Shown in pieces: positions 21,857 through 34,262 of a stretch of DNA of 64,000 bases (the stretch's first letter is position 1; the number at the start of each line of letters is the position of its first letter). A program made the translations under genes and the position numbers. The notes under the pieces were generated by a model that did no database searches, was not told the DNA's origin, and saw only the letters and a list, made by a program, of their open reading frames with translations. Source of the stretch: Petrosia ficiformis (Eukaryota > Porifera > Demospongiae > Haplosclerida > Petrosiidae); the NCBI GenBank assembly GCA_947044365.1, contig OX345638.1, positions 8,531,701-8,595,700 of the forward strand, in the 5' to 3' direction.

Positions 21857-22239
21857 TACTGTATTTCATATATAAGTACATACATACATACATACATACA
21901 TACATAAGCAATAGGTATCCCAAGTTTATCTTTGTCTGTCTGTTTGTCTATCCTTGCAATATAATTAGAGAAATTGCAGAAAATACCAGTCACAAAAGAA
22001 GGACCTCGAGCTAGACATGATGATGCTGCTGTTTGTATTTCTAAACCTCTGTTTGGACACACAAAACCACAAGTGTTAATTGCTGGTAGGCGTGATGTAC
22101 GTAGGAGATCACTTGATTATGTGTGGGGTTATTAGATTGTGGTAACAGAAAATGGAACCAGGTAAATCAATCAAAGGAGATCAACAGAGGGACAGAACAA
22201 TGGATGGATAAATGAATGTATGAATGGAATGGTTGGACA

Positions 22240-22290
22240 ACAGATAGATGGATGGATGGATGGATGGATGGATGGATGGATGAATGAATC
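22240..22290. repeat. (GATG)n microsatellite
   Basis: A run of GATG/GGAT units in the intron before the third kelch-gene exon of copy B. Confidence 0.85.
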
Positions 22291-22611
22291 GAGACAAACA
22301 GATGGACAGACGATTTAGTAACAGACTGATAATAGATGATCTATATTTAGTAACAGATAGATAATGTTGTTCTATATTTAGTAATGAAATGTTACATTTT
22401 TAGTAACAGATAGATAGTTTAAACTTGTAATGTAATAATCTTCACTTTCTCTTGTCATTAGTTGAGGGTCCTGAAGGTGTGTGGATAGTCAGTGCTGTAC
22501 TGGATAGTTCAATACTATCTTCAACTGAAGAATATAAGTATAGATTAATCCAGAGGTTGTTTCAAATCATTAGAACACCTGATGATCAGACGTGAGGACC
22601 TCATTTGTGTA

Positions 22612-22612
<1 letters not shown>

Positions 22613-22648
<36 letters not shown>

Positions 22649-22704
22649 ACGCGCATGTGTCTGTCTGTCTGTCTGTTTGTCTGTTTGTCTGTCTGTCTTT
22701 GTCT
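22613..22704. repeat. (GT)n followed by (CTGT)n microsatellites
   Basis: Sixteen or so GT units are followed by CTGT/TTGT units directly after the donor at 22592. The paralogous intron in copy D (53934-54015) has a shorter GT tract and the same CTGT run. Confidence 0.9.
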
Positions 22705-23417
22705 GTGTGCATACAATATCTGCGTGTACATCACATACATGTATATAACGATGGATACATATATGCATGTATAAATATATTAATAAAATAATAATCACCA
22801 TTTTGAATATTACTTTTCTATTTACTAGTTCTGCCTCTGAACAAATCTTCAAGAGCAACTACGAATACAAGAACAAGAAAACAACGATTTGAAAACTCGC
22901 ATTAGATCCCCTGAACAGCTGTTAGAAGACGCTCAAAAAGATTTACAGGAAAGAGATCGTCAAACACCACCTGTACCCTCTCAACCACCCACGACAGATT
23001 CCACTGATAGTGCTGTTCGTCCCCCTTGTCCTCTGCCATTGGAACAATTACATGAGCTATAAATGCTGAAAACATAGCTGTTGAGGTAACAGACGACGCT
23101 TTAAAACCTATTTTAATTTCATGTCACAATTTGACTGTTTCTGGAGCTCTGTTTGACACAGGAATAAATGGACATACAGTACGAGCCGCATTCCAAGGAT
23201 TTCCAGTATTAGTGCGAGTCTTTAAAGAGCCTCCTTCAACTGAATACAGCAAATTGATTCTTCAACGAGAGTTGTATAAATGTACGAATATTCGAAATCC
23301 CAGTATATTACAACTTTCAGGAGCTATCATGGATGTGGGCGTGGTCATTGTTAATGAGTTTTTACTGATCACACTCCATCAAGAGCTAGAAAAAAATACT
23401 CTCACGTACAAGATAGT

Positions 23418-23973
23418 TTAACCCTTAAAGAACTGATGTCACATATATGTGACATTTCGCCTCTACGTGGTTTGCCATCTGTTCCTAGCTACACGAAGCT
23501 GTCGAAATGCTTGTAATTGGCGTCAGGCACAAGCTGATAAACGTGGCTAAAAAAGTTGAAGGTTTTTTAGCCGCCCTTTGGCCTAAATAATGACTACCGG
23601 GGAAATTTTAAAGGGGGATGCCCACACAATTTGGGGTTTTTGTGACCTCGCCCACACGCTCTGGTGGGTACCCGAGGCATTTTCCTTGCTATGAAACCTC
23701 AAATCGTGGGTGTAGCTATTGTCAACATGCAGTGGGGTCATTTTGTTAGCCCCAGTTCCAGTCAAAAGAGGGAGAGCACTGCATTCGATTTGATCCAACG
23801 AAGCACTTGGGGACTTTCGAATCCCGGTAAGCATGTTGGTGGAAGTAGTACTCCATGTCGGAAAAGGTGCCAAGTTTGGGGTAGAGAAAGTGGCCAAATT
23901 ATATGCAATAATAGTCGCCAGTGTTGGAAATGGGAAGAATTTTGAAAAAGAGGCTCAGTGCTCTAAGGGTTAA
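23418..23973 (-). mobile_element. TTAA-flanked MITE inserted in the pseudokinase exon
   Basis: TTAA occurs at 23418-23421 and 23970-23973, with ends CCCTTAAAGAACTGA and CTCTAAGGG. The paralogous uninterrupted exon in copy A reads ATTTTAAATATTTCACG at about 200-216, so the empty site holds a single TTAA and the insertion duplicated it exactly. Orientation is opposite to the copies in ankyrin genes B and D, as the palindrome TGTCACATATATGTGACA lies near this left end. It splits the kinase-like domain just after the hinge region. Confidence 0.9.
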
Positions 23974-24734
23974 ATATATCACGAGATGTTAGCTCAGCAC
24001 TAAAATACTTACATGAAAAGAAGCCACACCCATTAATTCATAAATCAATAAGCACTAAATATATAATTATACCTAGACCCTTTAGCTTTTAAATTTAGAG
24101 CCAAGCTCTCATACTCTATTGGGTAACTATTTTCATTTTGCTACTGATGATACAAATATCACTGACCCAGCTTACTGTGCTCCAGAATCCCCACATCCAC
24201 AGTCACACACACCCAAGTTAGACATCTATGCGTTTGGTATCGTTGTCATTGAAATGATATCTCGTAAAACTCCAGTTGTTAGTGCCTCCGAACATGAGCA
24301 GATAATTGCGGGAATCAAGTGGCCAGCAATGATGGATCTAGTTAGGAAATGTATCACAGAAGAGGCGAGAATACGTCCTTCCGCTTCAAACATCATAGAG
24401 GAACTTGAAAAAATACAAACAAAATAAGAATTTAATTTATAAAGTTTTATATATAATTATGTATACATATATCCCATAGTGGATTGACTTCAAACACTAT
24501 TTTTCTAACAGATAATATACATAATTATAATAATATATAAATCATAATTTATTATGCAAATTATGATTGTTAATATTAGTTTCTCATTATGTTCCTCCTT
24601 TAATTTTCAACATGATTTTTATTTCATTTTTTTCTGATTACAATTAATAAAATTATAACCACCCATACACACACACATACATGACAATGTTGCCATGGTA
24701 GACTGAAATATGAAATATGAAATATGGCATAACC

Positions 24735-25005
24735 ATGTATGATAGCTTCTATACTACTGCATAATCTATATACTTACATGTATATATATATATATACATG
24801 TAGACTGTAGGTTTACTATATTAGAAAGCTATATATATGTACATGTACGTACATACCTGAGCTCCTATACTACTTGATAATGTATATACATATATGCATA
24901 TATCAAGTATAGGTTTACTAGTAATAGAAAGTGTACATGTACATGCACGTACATACCTGAGCTGCTGTACTAGCACAGCTTATTCAACCCCACCTTTGTT
25001 TTATT
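24735..25005 (+). promoter_or_regulatory. Duplicated upstream blocks of DDX-C
   Basis: Two tandem copies of a roughly 110-base block (TAGGTTTACTA..AGAAAG, then ACATGTACATG.ACGTACATACCTGAGCT) precede the start codon; the last ends in GCTTATTCAACCCCACCTTTG. DDX-D has about four such blocks and A and E one each, so the number of upstream blocks varies among paralogues. Confidence 0.55.
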
Positions 25006-26176
25006 ATGGCAAATCCAAGTCTTCTTGGTAAGAGATAATTTGAACTACCAACTCACTTCATATTTATCTCATAGGTATTAATGACCTCAATGATGTTTTT
25101 CAAGAATGCAAGCAGTTGAGTGCCAAATGGGATATAATAGGATTACATCTTGGGGTAGCTTCAACTACTATTGCTATCATCAAAACAGACAATCCTAACA
25201 GCTGTGAGCAGTGTATGTATGAAATGCTTTCAAAATGGTTACAAAGAGAGAATGAAAAGTGTGTACCACACTGGACAAGCTTATGTCAATCTCTTTGTAC
25301 TGTAGTAGGCAAGTCCACAGCTGAACAAATAGCGGAGAAGTATGGTGTAACTGATTACAGTGAAGAGAAAGGTACAAATATTGTGTTATTGAATCTTTGA
25401 AATGCTCAATTGTGTGTCATGGATATATATCTTTATACTAATAATTATTGCAGTTATAATTAGTCACAATTATTTTCTATTTAGACTTGAATGACAAAGA
25501 AAAGGCAGTTTCTGGAGCTATACACTTACAAGAAGAGTTTAAAACGCTTCTGATAGTTGCATATCATGTAATTAGCGCTGTTGATGTTGGTTTATTCAAG
25601 CTGTGTGTCAATTATTTCTTCAGTTCCGAAAAGCAAACCACACCACAGATTAAGGAGCAGCTTACAGAATTGGATACAATACCAACATCACTAGGTGTTC
25701 TCAACTTCGTCGTTAGAAATAATTTCATTGGCTATTTAAATTATAAGTTGCTTAAGGAATTCCAGACCATGGTATACATGGCCGAGGGTGAAGAATTGGA
25801 TGATGTTGAGCTCGTAGGCAGTAAGAAATTGCAAAAACTGAAGGCATGTATTGAGAAATATGACACAAAGCATGATGAATTTATACTCTCTGTCAATTTC
25901 AACACTATTATTGAAGTTTTTAAGGAATACCCTTCCCTTGCTCCAGTCTCACACATTGGTCTACCTGAGTTCAAAATTCATCTTAAATCTCCATGGAAAA
26001 ACAAACGTGTCTATGAATGGACAGAATTCTTTGAATCGCATTTAATTTGGCCACCCTACCTATCCGTTACTGAAGTTTCAAAGAGCGCGTGTGCATATAC
26101 TTTAGCTCGGCTATTCAAACAAAAACCTTTCCAAAAGTATAAGGTGATATACCATTTTTATTGTAAAGTGCCTTAG
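25006..26176 (+). CDS. Death-domain protein DDX-C with a replaced C-terminus
   Basis: Exons 25006-25027, 25075-25371 and 25485-26176, joined in phase 1 as in the other copies. The Death domain is intact (NPNSCEQCMYEML, helix-5 position HW). Exon 3 is of the B/D type (VNYFFSSEKQTT). After YEWTEFFESHLIWPPYL and SVTEVSKS the frame departs from the family and reads ACAYTLARLFKQKPF to KVP and stop. That tail corresponds to sequence that is 3' untranslated in DDX-A and DDX-D, brought in by a deletion of about 350 bases that removed the last conserved block (ILTYAVLPIF...LLEIN). DDX-E has the same junction. The open frame is otherwise intact, so a shorter protein of about 336 residues is possible. 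Confidence 0.8.
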
Positions 26177-26756
26177 ATATGAAGTGTATAAATCATGTGA
26201 GCAAATTAGGTATTTAAAGTTTTATTTGTTTGCATGAAAGTATGTATGTATCAGGACATTTTTGGCATATAATATTATTATAGCAGGATGTATGGAGAGT
26301 AATTTACCTAAAATTCTATTAAACCTGTAATTCAATTGCTAAATCTAAATACATCATAATCATCATGATATTGAGTATTGGTGTATATATATGCAGGTTG
26401 TAGTAGCCAGACCCAACCTACTGCTATTGAAGGCTCTTGGGACAAGCAATAATTATGATTTTTAAAGTACCATGAAATGTCTGGTATAACACTTCCTCTG
26501 GCTTTAACACACTATAGTAAATTTTTGTCAGCAGTGATTTCTATAAATACCAATGTTAACAAGAGTAGGAATTTTATTAAAATGTAGCCATTGTAAGACA
26601 TACTTGAACATGCAGTAGTGAAACATGTCCAGGCCACAACCCTTTCTTCATAGTAGGTTGGTCTGACTGACTACATGAAACAAGTATGTACCATAATTTA
26701 GAATGAGATGTGTTTTATCTTCCCTTAATTAATTATTATAGACTACAAGATCTGCA
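26177..26756. other. Spacer between DDX-C and ankyrin gene C
   Basis: No gene was seen. It carries the post-DDX landmark near 26404 and is nearly the same as 57115-57629 in unit E. Confidence 0.6.
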
Positions 26757-29700
26757 ATGGAAAGATTGGGAGATAGTAACAAGGAATGTAAGTTATTATT
26801 GTCTTAGCACACTTTAATCCTGATGATGACATATGCTATAGTAAATTTCTTGTTTTGTGTATCACCATCACCACATAATCTGAAACGATTAAGCATCAAG
26901 GAGTTGTAACATTATCTAAATATACAAAGGGCCTTATTTTGGCTATACATTGTAGTATAAAAATGTTTGATTAATGGACAGTATAGTCTCATCATTAAGT
27001 ATGTAATCAAATTTAGTGTTTATCAACTGCTATGAAATCTGTCAGTTTACTGTGCTGCTATGTTCCATGAGTATGAATGTACTTTGAATGACTTAGAAAT
27101 AGGTATAGTCAGGCCAAACGTTGGCATGGCCAGGCAAATCGTTTCCTGCACTCACCCACACACCCTTTCTCATGTCTATTATAGTTACTTGTTTATCATA
27201 CTTAGTTCATATCAGGGCGAGCCTGAGTGAGCACTGAGTCCCATTTAGTGTAGTCAACTGAACAAACGTTTGAATAGAGCTGAGGGTCTTAATTGTTATC
27301 TTTTTTTTTCTTTTCAGTGTTTGTTAGGAGCAGGGGAACTATGGTTCAAATGCTTCTCAGCCTCTTTTGTAACAAAATGATTATGCTTTGGAACTCTATT
27401 GTATCTTCATTGCATACGCAATTATCTGAGTACCATTACAAAAACATTCTCAATCTAAACCAAGCTGATTACATCCTGCTGATCCACTATATAGATTAAG
27501 CATATATTGTTTATTCATCACATCCATTACTTGAATGAGCCCTCAGAATGACACAACCTCCTTAATTACATACATGTGAAAAGATTAGATTTCCTAAAGT
27601 ATATATATATATGTATAATTATAGTTCAAGAAAGCAATCATAGGGATGGCCTTGTGGGACATAAACAGTATATAATGTCACAATGATATAAAAAATTTGA
27701 ATGGTATAACTATTTCTTCTTTACATTACGTAGATCCTCTCTGTACCCACAAAGTTTCTAGTAAACTATCTGTCATTGGCATACTAGATTTACAGGTTAC
27801 AGAAAAGCAGCTCAGATCATTGTTATATGCTGTTCAATTTCAATTTCTGTCGTTAGCTGCTGCATCAGGTAGTAATTATTTACTGGGTTATGAACTATAT
27901 TCTATATACTTACTGTTTGTAGACTCTCAATTTCCTATTGACATGGATCCTTTGAAACTTGTTGTATCTGTTATACATAATACTGAATCCATTCAGAAAG
28001 GAATGGAAGCTGAACTATCTAGGGAGAGGGAACAATCACTTGTAATGACTCGTGAAATGCATGCAAAAGAAATGCAAATTCAAAGTATGAAAATAGAATC
28101 TCTATCTGGTATGTTTTCATATATGTATTAATGAGTGCTCTTATTACTTTACATATGTATTTAGTGGGAGGTGATGATGAAACATTGTATTCAAAGGAAG
28201 ATTTACTGGAAACTAAAGATAAGCACAACGGAGACAAAGTAGAGATACTTCAGGAAGGTGAGTTTTATAAGTACATGTTTATATTATAATTATTATGGTA
28301 ATACTGTGGCAAGTATGATTGTCATCTCAGCAATATCATGCAATATTAGTAGTAAACTTTACATGGATGATTATTGTACTACTGATGATGATAGCAAAAT
28401 ACCAGTAGTATCAAAACGTTGGGTTTTAAAGAATTTAAAAAAAGAATGAAACTATTGTTTCTCTCTATGTAGAGGTGGCATTATATGAAGAGATAAAGGA
28501 TTCTGAATTAGAGAGTGAGCTACCAGACAAAAGGGATGAATCAGAGCTTACATCAGAAAAAGAAATGTCTGAGGAGTATAATTATGTCACATTTGTCCCT
28601 ACTCAAGGTAACCATATCAGATTAAGTTCATAATTTTGTTTAACTGGTAATAACCAATCCACTTCAACTATGTCTCACTCACTCTCAATGATGCTGTTTT
28701 CTAAAACTGAATATTTTATTATATTGCTGCCCATTTTTACAGTAACTAACAGTTTTAATTCTATTTAGAAATTTCAGTTTTGGGAAAGTTATGTAGCTTA
28801 ACTTGTGAAGTTATGTAACTTAACTTCTGTTGTGTTGATAATTTTTTTATGGAAAGATGGTGTAGCATTTCTGGGGGATCAGTCAGGGAAATTGTGTGGA
28901 TATGCTCCTCCCCACACCCACGAGTTGCTGAAAAATAATACACTTAACAAGGTCCCAGAATAGCTCTATTTTCAATACTATGGAAAGTTACTACATTTAG
29001 CTGGAATATTATTATTATAAGTACATGCAGTTAATAAGTATTCAACAGTATTGTGATTGTTGATTCACATCTCATCCACTGTATGTAGTCTATCTGTTTA
29101 GCTAATGAATAGCAGATAACAGTACTATTAATTGATGATAGGTTATAGGATGAAAACATAATTAAAAATGCTGGCTATCCCACCAAATATTTTAAATTTT
29201 GTTTCAATATTGTTGAATAGACTGGGTTCCAGTCTTCCCTCAAGCCTGTGCACATTTTATGAAATTATTCCAAAGCAGAGGATAAAATAAAACATTCATT
29301 AATTATTACTCTAAACTTATATTTTAGTTCACCTTGAATCAGCAAAAGTAGCAGAGAAGAGGATATCAAGTTGGACTTTGCAGATCAGAAAAAAAGATGA
29401 AGATATAAGGCAGTTGAAGGATGAACTTCGAAAGAGAAATAAAGGTAATGTGTAATTATTATCTATTATCACAGAACATAGTGTACATAAGGTTTGTGAT
29501 GTTACTTCATTATATAAGAATTAAAATCAGCATGTGAATACTGTAATAATGATAATGATGGATTTCGAATTCTCAAATGATTTCAAAATACTATTAATCA
29601 TTACTTTGTTCTCGAGTATAACATCTGAGTGATTCAATCCACTGTATGTAGTATATTTGTTTAGCTAATGAATAGTACTATTAATTGATGAGAGGTTATA

Positions 29701-31846
29701 GGATGAAAACAAAATTAAAAATGCTGGCTATCCCACCAAACATTTTAAATTTTGTTTCAATATGAATAAACTGGGTTCCAGTCTTCCATCAAGCCTGTGC
29801 ACATTTTATGAAATCATTCCAAAGCAGAGGATAAAATAAAGCATTCATTAATTATTACTCTAAACTTATATTTTAGTTTACCTTGAATCAGCAAAAGTAC
29901 CAGAGAAGAGGATATCGAGTTTGACTTTGCAGATCAGAAGGAAAGATGAAGACATAAGGTACTTGAAGGAGGAACTTCATAAGAAAACTAAAGGTAATGC
30001 TATTACAGAACATATAGTGTACATAAGGTTTGTGATGTTACTTCATTAAATAAGAATTTAAATCAGCTTGTGAATACTGTAATAATGATAATGATGGATT
30101 TCAAATTCTCTAATGATTTCAAAATAATAATTCTATACTATTAATCATTAGTTTGTTCTCCAGTATAATAACATGTAACAGACTATATCATTTGTTATAT
30201 TCATTATTTAGAGTTATATTTATCACATGATTTCACTAAAAAGAAACAAGATAAACTAGTATGTATTATGTTATGTGATAATAAGTATAAATTATATCTA
30301 TATTAATATATTACTGTAGGATAAAGTACTGTATGAAGCAGTGAAGAGTCGAAATGTTGTTGTAATTAATATACTGATGAACATAGGGGCTAACCCTAAT
30401 AAGAAACATGATTGGGTGAGTTATCATATATCCACACACAGTAATATATTGTATAGTACATGTAGGAGCTAATTGTATCTCTTGTGATATATAATTTAGT
30501 GATGAGTGATATGATATCAAGATACTCAATACTTCAATACCACATCTGAAATTTCTGGTATTGACCCAAGTATTGGTCACACCCATTTAATAGATAAATT
30601 TTCATACCATTCCCAAATTTATAAACATAATTAATATAAATGTTGAAGCTAATGTGAGCACATGTATTATGTATAATATCATACTCAATAGTTACCATCA
30701 ATACTGATTACAAAACTACTTGTATTGAAATGAATATTTCCATTATTGCATGTATTATGTGTATGTGATAAATAAGTATTATTACAATTTATTTCTTGAT
30801 TATATAATTAGCTAATAGCTCTATATATATTTATATATAATTATCTGTTATGATGTCATAATATTTTAATAATTACTTAAATAGCTATCATTATTATTAT
30901 CATAAACACAAGATATTACAAGTATCTAATGATTGTTATTACTACAGCATCAACAAACATCTTTACATTTGTCATCTAAGAGTGGTCATGTTGATATTGT
31001 GAATATATTATTATCTCATGGTGCTGATATTCATGTAAAGGATGGTTGGGTATGTAATTATAAAATACTATGTATTGATTATAAATTAATTACATATAGC
31101 TAATGTATACTGATAACCTGTTATGATGTCATAACATTGATAACTACTTAATTGGCTATTATTATTATTACCATAAACACAACATATTACAAGTATCTGT
31201 TATTACTACAGTATCAACAAACACCTTTACATTCGTCATCTATGCATGGTCATGTTGATATTGTGAAAGTGTTATTATCTCATGGTGCTGATATTCATGT
31301 AAAGGATGTGGTAAGTTTAATTATAATTTATGTAATGATTAATTACATATATCTGTAATATATATTTGTATTATTAACTACTAACCTGTTATGATGTTAT
31401 AACATTAATAACTATTTAATTAACTATTATTAATATCATCATAAACACAATATATTACAAGTATCTAATGATTGTTATTACTACAGAATCAACAAACACC
31501 TTTACATTCGTCATCTATGCATGGTCATGTTGATATTGTGAAAGTGTTATTGTCTCATGGTGCTAATATTCATGTAATGGATGTGGTAAGTTTAATTATA
31601 ATTTATTTCTTGATTATATAATTACCTAATAGCTATCTATATAATTAATCTAATAACCTGTCATGATGTCATAATATTAATAACTACTTCATTAACTATT
31701 ATTATCATCATAAACACAAATACCTATAATGATTGTTATTACTACAGTATGGACTAACACCTTTACATTACTCATCTAAGAGTGGTCATGTTGATATTGT
31801 GAATATGTTATTAGATCATGGTGCTGATGTTCGTGTAAAGGATAGG
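26757..31846 (+). CDS. Coiled-coil/ankyrin-repeat protein C
   Basis: Exons by splice sites and homology: 26757-26787 (MERLGDSNKE), 27734-27868, 27923-28108, 28165-28257, 28473-28607, 29328-29444, 29877-29993, 30212-30258, 30320-30415, 30948-31049, 31212-31310, 31487-31585 and 31748-31846. Phases fit throughout, 1 up to 30258 and 0 after, giving an open frame of about 452 codons. Exon 3 has FPIDMDPLKLVVSVIHNTES then a long Glu/Lys-rich helix. Two coiled-coil exons (SLTLQIRRKDEDIR type) and the linker YLSHDFTKKKQDKL lead to the ankyrin cap and four repeats (TPLHSSSMHGHVDIVKVLL). The last cap exon found in gene A (GHSPLDLA) is missing; a THAP-bearing insertion begins 45 bases later. Reading through the last donor would meet a stop after about 13 codons. 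It is probably a cytosolic adaptor. Confidence 0.65.
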
Positions 31847-31890
31847 GTAAGTTATTATAATTATTATAATGTATTGATAATATAATTAAA

Positions 31891-32526
31891 AGACCTTTTC
31901 CACACAAGGCAAAGTATCCACGGAATGATAATTAGACTTATGATTACTATCTTATGTCACATCTGGTTGCTCTTTTAAGGACTAGATGTATGGAAGATTC
32001 TGCAAGTTTGCTCGTTGGAGGCAAAGATATACCGTTTAATTTATTAGAATACAGTGAAAAACTAGAGCCCATGTGCCTTCTAGCAGTTGTTGAAGTGTAA
32101 AGAGTGGTTGTATTTTGAGCAAGAATGAGGCAGTTGTGGTGAAAATGCCTGGACACACTTGCATTATTTGTGGGAACAACCCAAGTGAGAATCCCGAAGT
32201 CAGTTCCATCGTTTTCCAAGTGATGCTAGTAGAATATTAAAGTGGGTATAATTTTTATAATATTGTTTGAAAAACTGTCTTCTTCTATAAACTCTGCCAT
32301 CATTGTATTCTTGCTCAAGCTACAACTAATTTTCACATTTCAACAACTGTTAGAAAGTACATGGGCTCAAGTTTTTCACTATATTGGGAATAAATGATAT
32401 ATCTTTGCCACCCACCAGCAAAACTTCAGATACTTCCACTGACATCAATGCTTAAGAAGGCAACCTGATATTGCGTCATAAGCAATCAGTACTAAAGAAA
32501 TTCCTCAACTCTTGTGTGCAAAAGGT
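31891..32526. mobile_element. THAP-bearing DNA transposon remnant
   Basis: The ends read ACCTTTTCCACACAAGG and, in complement, ACCTTTTGCACACAAGA, giving terminal inverted repeats. A second inverted pair lies inside: GAAAAACTAGAGCCCATGTG near 32057 against CATGGGCTCAAGTTTTTCAC near 32360. A THAP-type exon lies between them. No target-site duplication was recognised. THAP domains at the 5' end of a transposase are typical of P-element-like and a few other superfamilies. Confidence 0.7.
32145..32245 (+). pseudogene. THAP zinc-finger exon remnant
   Basis: From ATG 32145 the frame reads MPGHTCIICGNNPSENPEV, then after a one-base shift near 32205 FHRFPSDASRILKW, followed by a GTATAA donor. This is the start of a THAP domain, with the C-x2-C pair and the F.FP....R..W block. 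The frameshift and the lack of any downstream transposase exons show that it is dead. Confidence 0.75.
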
Positions 32527-32945
32527 GTATTATATTACAATGATATGATTACAATACAACATGTCTTAAAATAGAGATCATATATTTGATAATTTGATTA
32601 ATAATTTCTTTTTTCTAATTCTTGTAAAAGCTTATAATAAATATTATAATAATCATTGATGTGTGTCCTAATGGTAATATAGGTTCCATTGTATAACTGA
32701 TATTTGATAATTCATTATAATAGTATTAGTATCTTAAGATAACTATTGTTTGTGGAATCAAATATTCAACTTGGTGATATTAATTATAATGATTGTTGAA
32801 TGATCTCATGTTAATAGCAATCATTATAGTGATTTGTTGAATTCAGTAAAAATATAGTTATCTTATGATAATTATGATTATTATGATAATAATTATTATT
32901 ATAATGATTATGATAATAATTATGTTAGTAAGTACTGACATATCA
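32527..32945. other. AT-rich spacer
   Basis: This is almost entirely A/T with many ATTAT and ATAAT runs. No coding or repeat family was recognised. Confidence 0.5.
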
Positions 32946-32950
32946 TTTGA

Positions 32951-33604
32951 AAATTGTTGTATCTGTTACACATAATACTGAATTCATTCAGAAAGGAATG
33001 GAAGCTGAACTTTCGAGGGAGAGGGAACAATCACTCATAATGACTCATGAAATGCATGCAAAAGAAATGCAAATTCAAAGTATGAAAATAGAATCTCTAT
33101 CTGGTATGTTTATATGTGTGTATTAATGAGTACTCTTATTACTTTACATATGTATTTAGTGGGAGGTGATGATGAAAAATTGCATTCAAAGGAAGATTTA
33201 CTGGAGACTAATGACGAACACAAAGGAGACAAAGTAGAGATACTTCAGGAAGGTGAGTTTTATAAGTACACGTTTATATTATAATTATTATGGTATTACT
33301 GTGGCAAGTATGATTGCGATCTCAGGAATATCATACTTATTAGCAATATTAGTAGTAAACTTTACATGGATGATTATTGTACTACTGATGACGATAGTGA
33401 AATAGTATCAAAACTTTGAGTTTTGAAGAATTTAAAGAAAGAATGAAACTATTGTTTCTCTCTGTATAGAGGTGGCATTATATCAAGTGATGAAGGATTC
33501 TGAATTAGAGAGGGAGCTACCAGACAAAAGGGATGAATCAGAGCTTACATCAGAAGAAGAAATGTCTGAGGAGTATAATTATGTCGCAATTGTCCCTACT
33601 CAAG
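32951..33604 (+). CDS. Extra copies of coiled-coil gene exons 3-5 (possible 5' exons of the ZU5 gene)
   Basis: Three exons closely resemble 27923-28607: 32951-33103 (truncated at its 5' end; IQKGMEAELSREREQSL), 33160-33252 (VGGDDEKLHSKEDLLETNDE) and 33470-33604 (EVALYQVMKDSELERELPDK). Frames are open and donors intact; the last ends in phase 1. The next recognised exon downstream, 34978, starts in phase 1. Splicing into the ZU5 gene is therefore possible. Alternatively this is the relic of a partial duplication, since no acceptor or start is seen for the first exon. Confidence 0.5.
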
Positions 33605-33805
33605 GTAACCATATAAGATTAAGTTCATAATTTTGTTTTACTGGTAATAACCGATCCACTTCAACTATGTCTCACTCACTCTCAATGATGCTATTTTCTA
33701 AAACTGAATAATTTATTATAATGCTGCCCATTTTTACAGTAACTAACAGTTTTAATTCATATATAATATAGAAGTTTATATTTATATTTATGTATATACA
33801 AGTAT

Positions 33806-34262
33806 AACAAGTGTATATAGAGAAAAAAAACATCCCTATATTTTCTTTGTGATGACTATGTATTAAGCATTGCTGATGGCACTAGTGTCTCTACTTTTCT
33901 GTGTACTCGAAAGCTGGGGCCTGAAGAAGTAAGTGTAAGCCTGATTGCAGTCTAAGTACACAGATCTTTGATGAACTGACTGAAGTATTCCTACAAGGTT
34001 CTAAATGATGACTTCCTCATATCTGAAGCTTAACAACTTATTATACTTACTTGTTAAAGATTCTTGCATAATATTTATACTGTTTCTCTGCTATATACAA
34101 CAGTTATTAGCAGTTTCTGAATCTTCCTGGCTTGTCTGTAGCTCGAAGAGCCTAGAACGCGCGTTCTTTTACGCGCCACGCCCATTAATTGACCGAGCCC
34201 CCGGGAATGACGCAACTTCCTTAACTACGTATACAACGCATAGTCGCGCAAGTGACACAAAC
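33806..34262 (-). mobile_element. Recurrent element family R, copy 2
   Basis: The reverse complement of the 13614-14082 element, from AACAAGTGTATATAGAG to GCGCAAGTGACACAAAC, followed by an AT-rich tail. Landmarks GCGCGTTCTTTTACGCGCC and CCATTAATTGACCGAGCCCC are shared. Confidence 0.8.

Larger units (their letters stand above)
20569..24427 (+). pseudogene. Kelch / coiled-coil / pseudokinase gene B
   Basis: Exon-like segments: 20569-20774 (IGEWITPKVTGERPPPCAGF..., a kelch blade), 21980 on (KIPVTKEGPRARHDDAAVCI, next blade), 22462-22591 (EGPEGVWIVSAVLDSSILSS), and a large last exon 22829-24427 with coiled coil, proline-rich linker and kinase-like domain. Phases fit: 0 after the first, 2 between 22591 and 22829. 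This shows that the pseudokinase is the C-terminal part of a kelch protein. The copy is dead. The second blade runs into TAG near 22132, about 10 bases are missing at the start of the coiled coil (22840), and a TTAA element splits the kinase part at 23418-23973. In the nucleotide-binding region the VAIK lysine position is R (VLVRVFK). The tail 24119-24427 is open and close to copy A. Confidence 0.8.

Noticed and set aside
21004..22062. Very long Tyr/Met/Cys-rich and His/Thr-rich reading frames on both strands
   Set aside because: They are products of the ATAC tetranucleotide repeat, which is open in several frames; no start context, splice sites or conservation support a gene.
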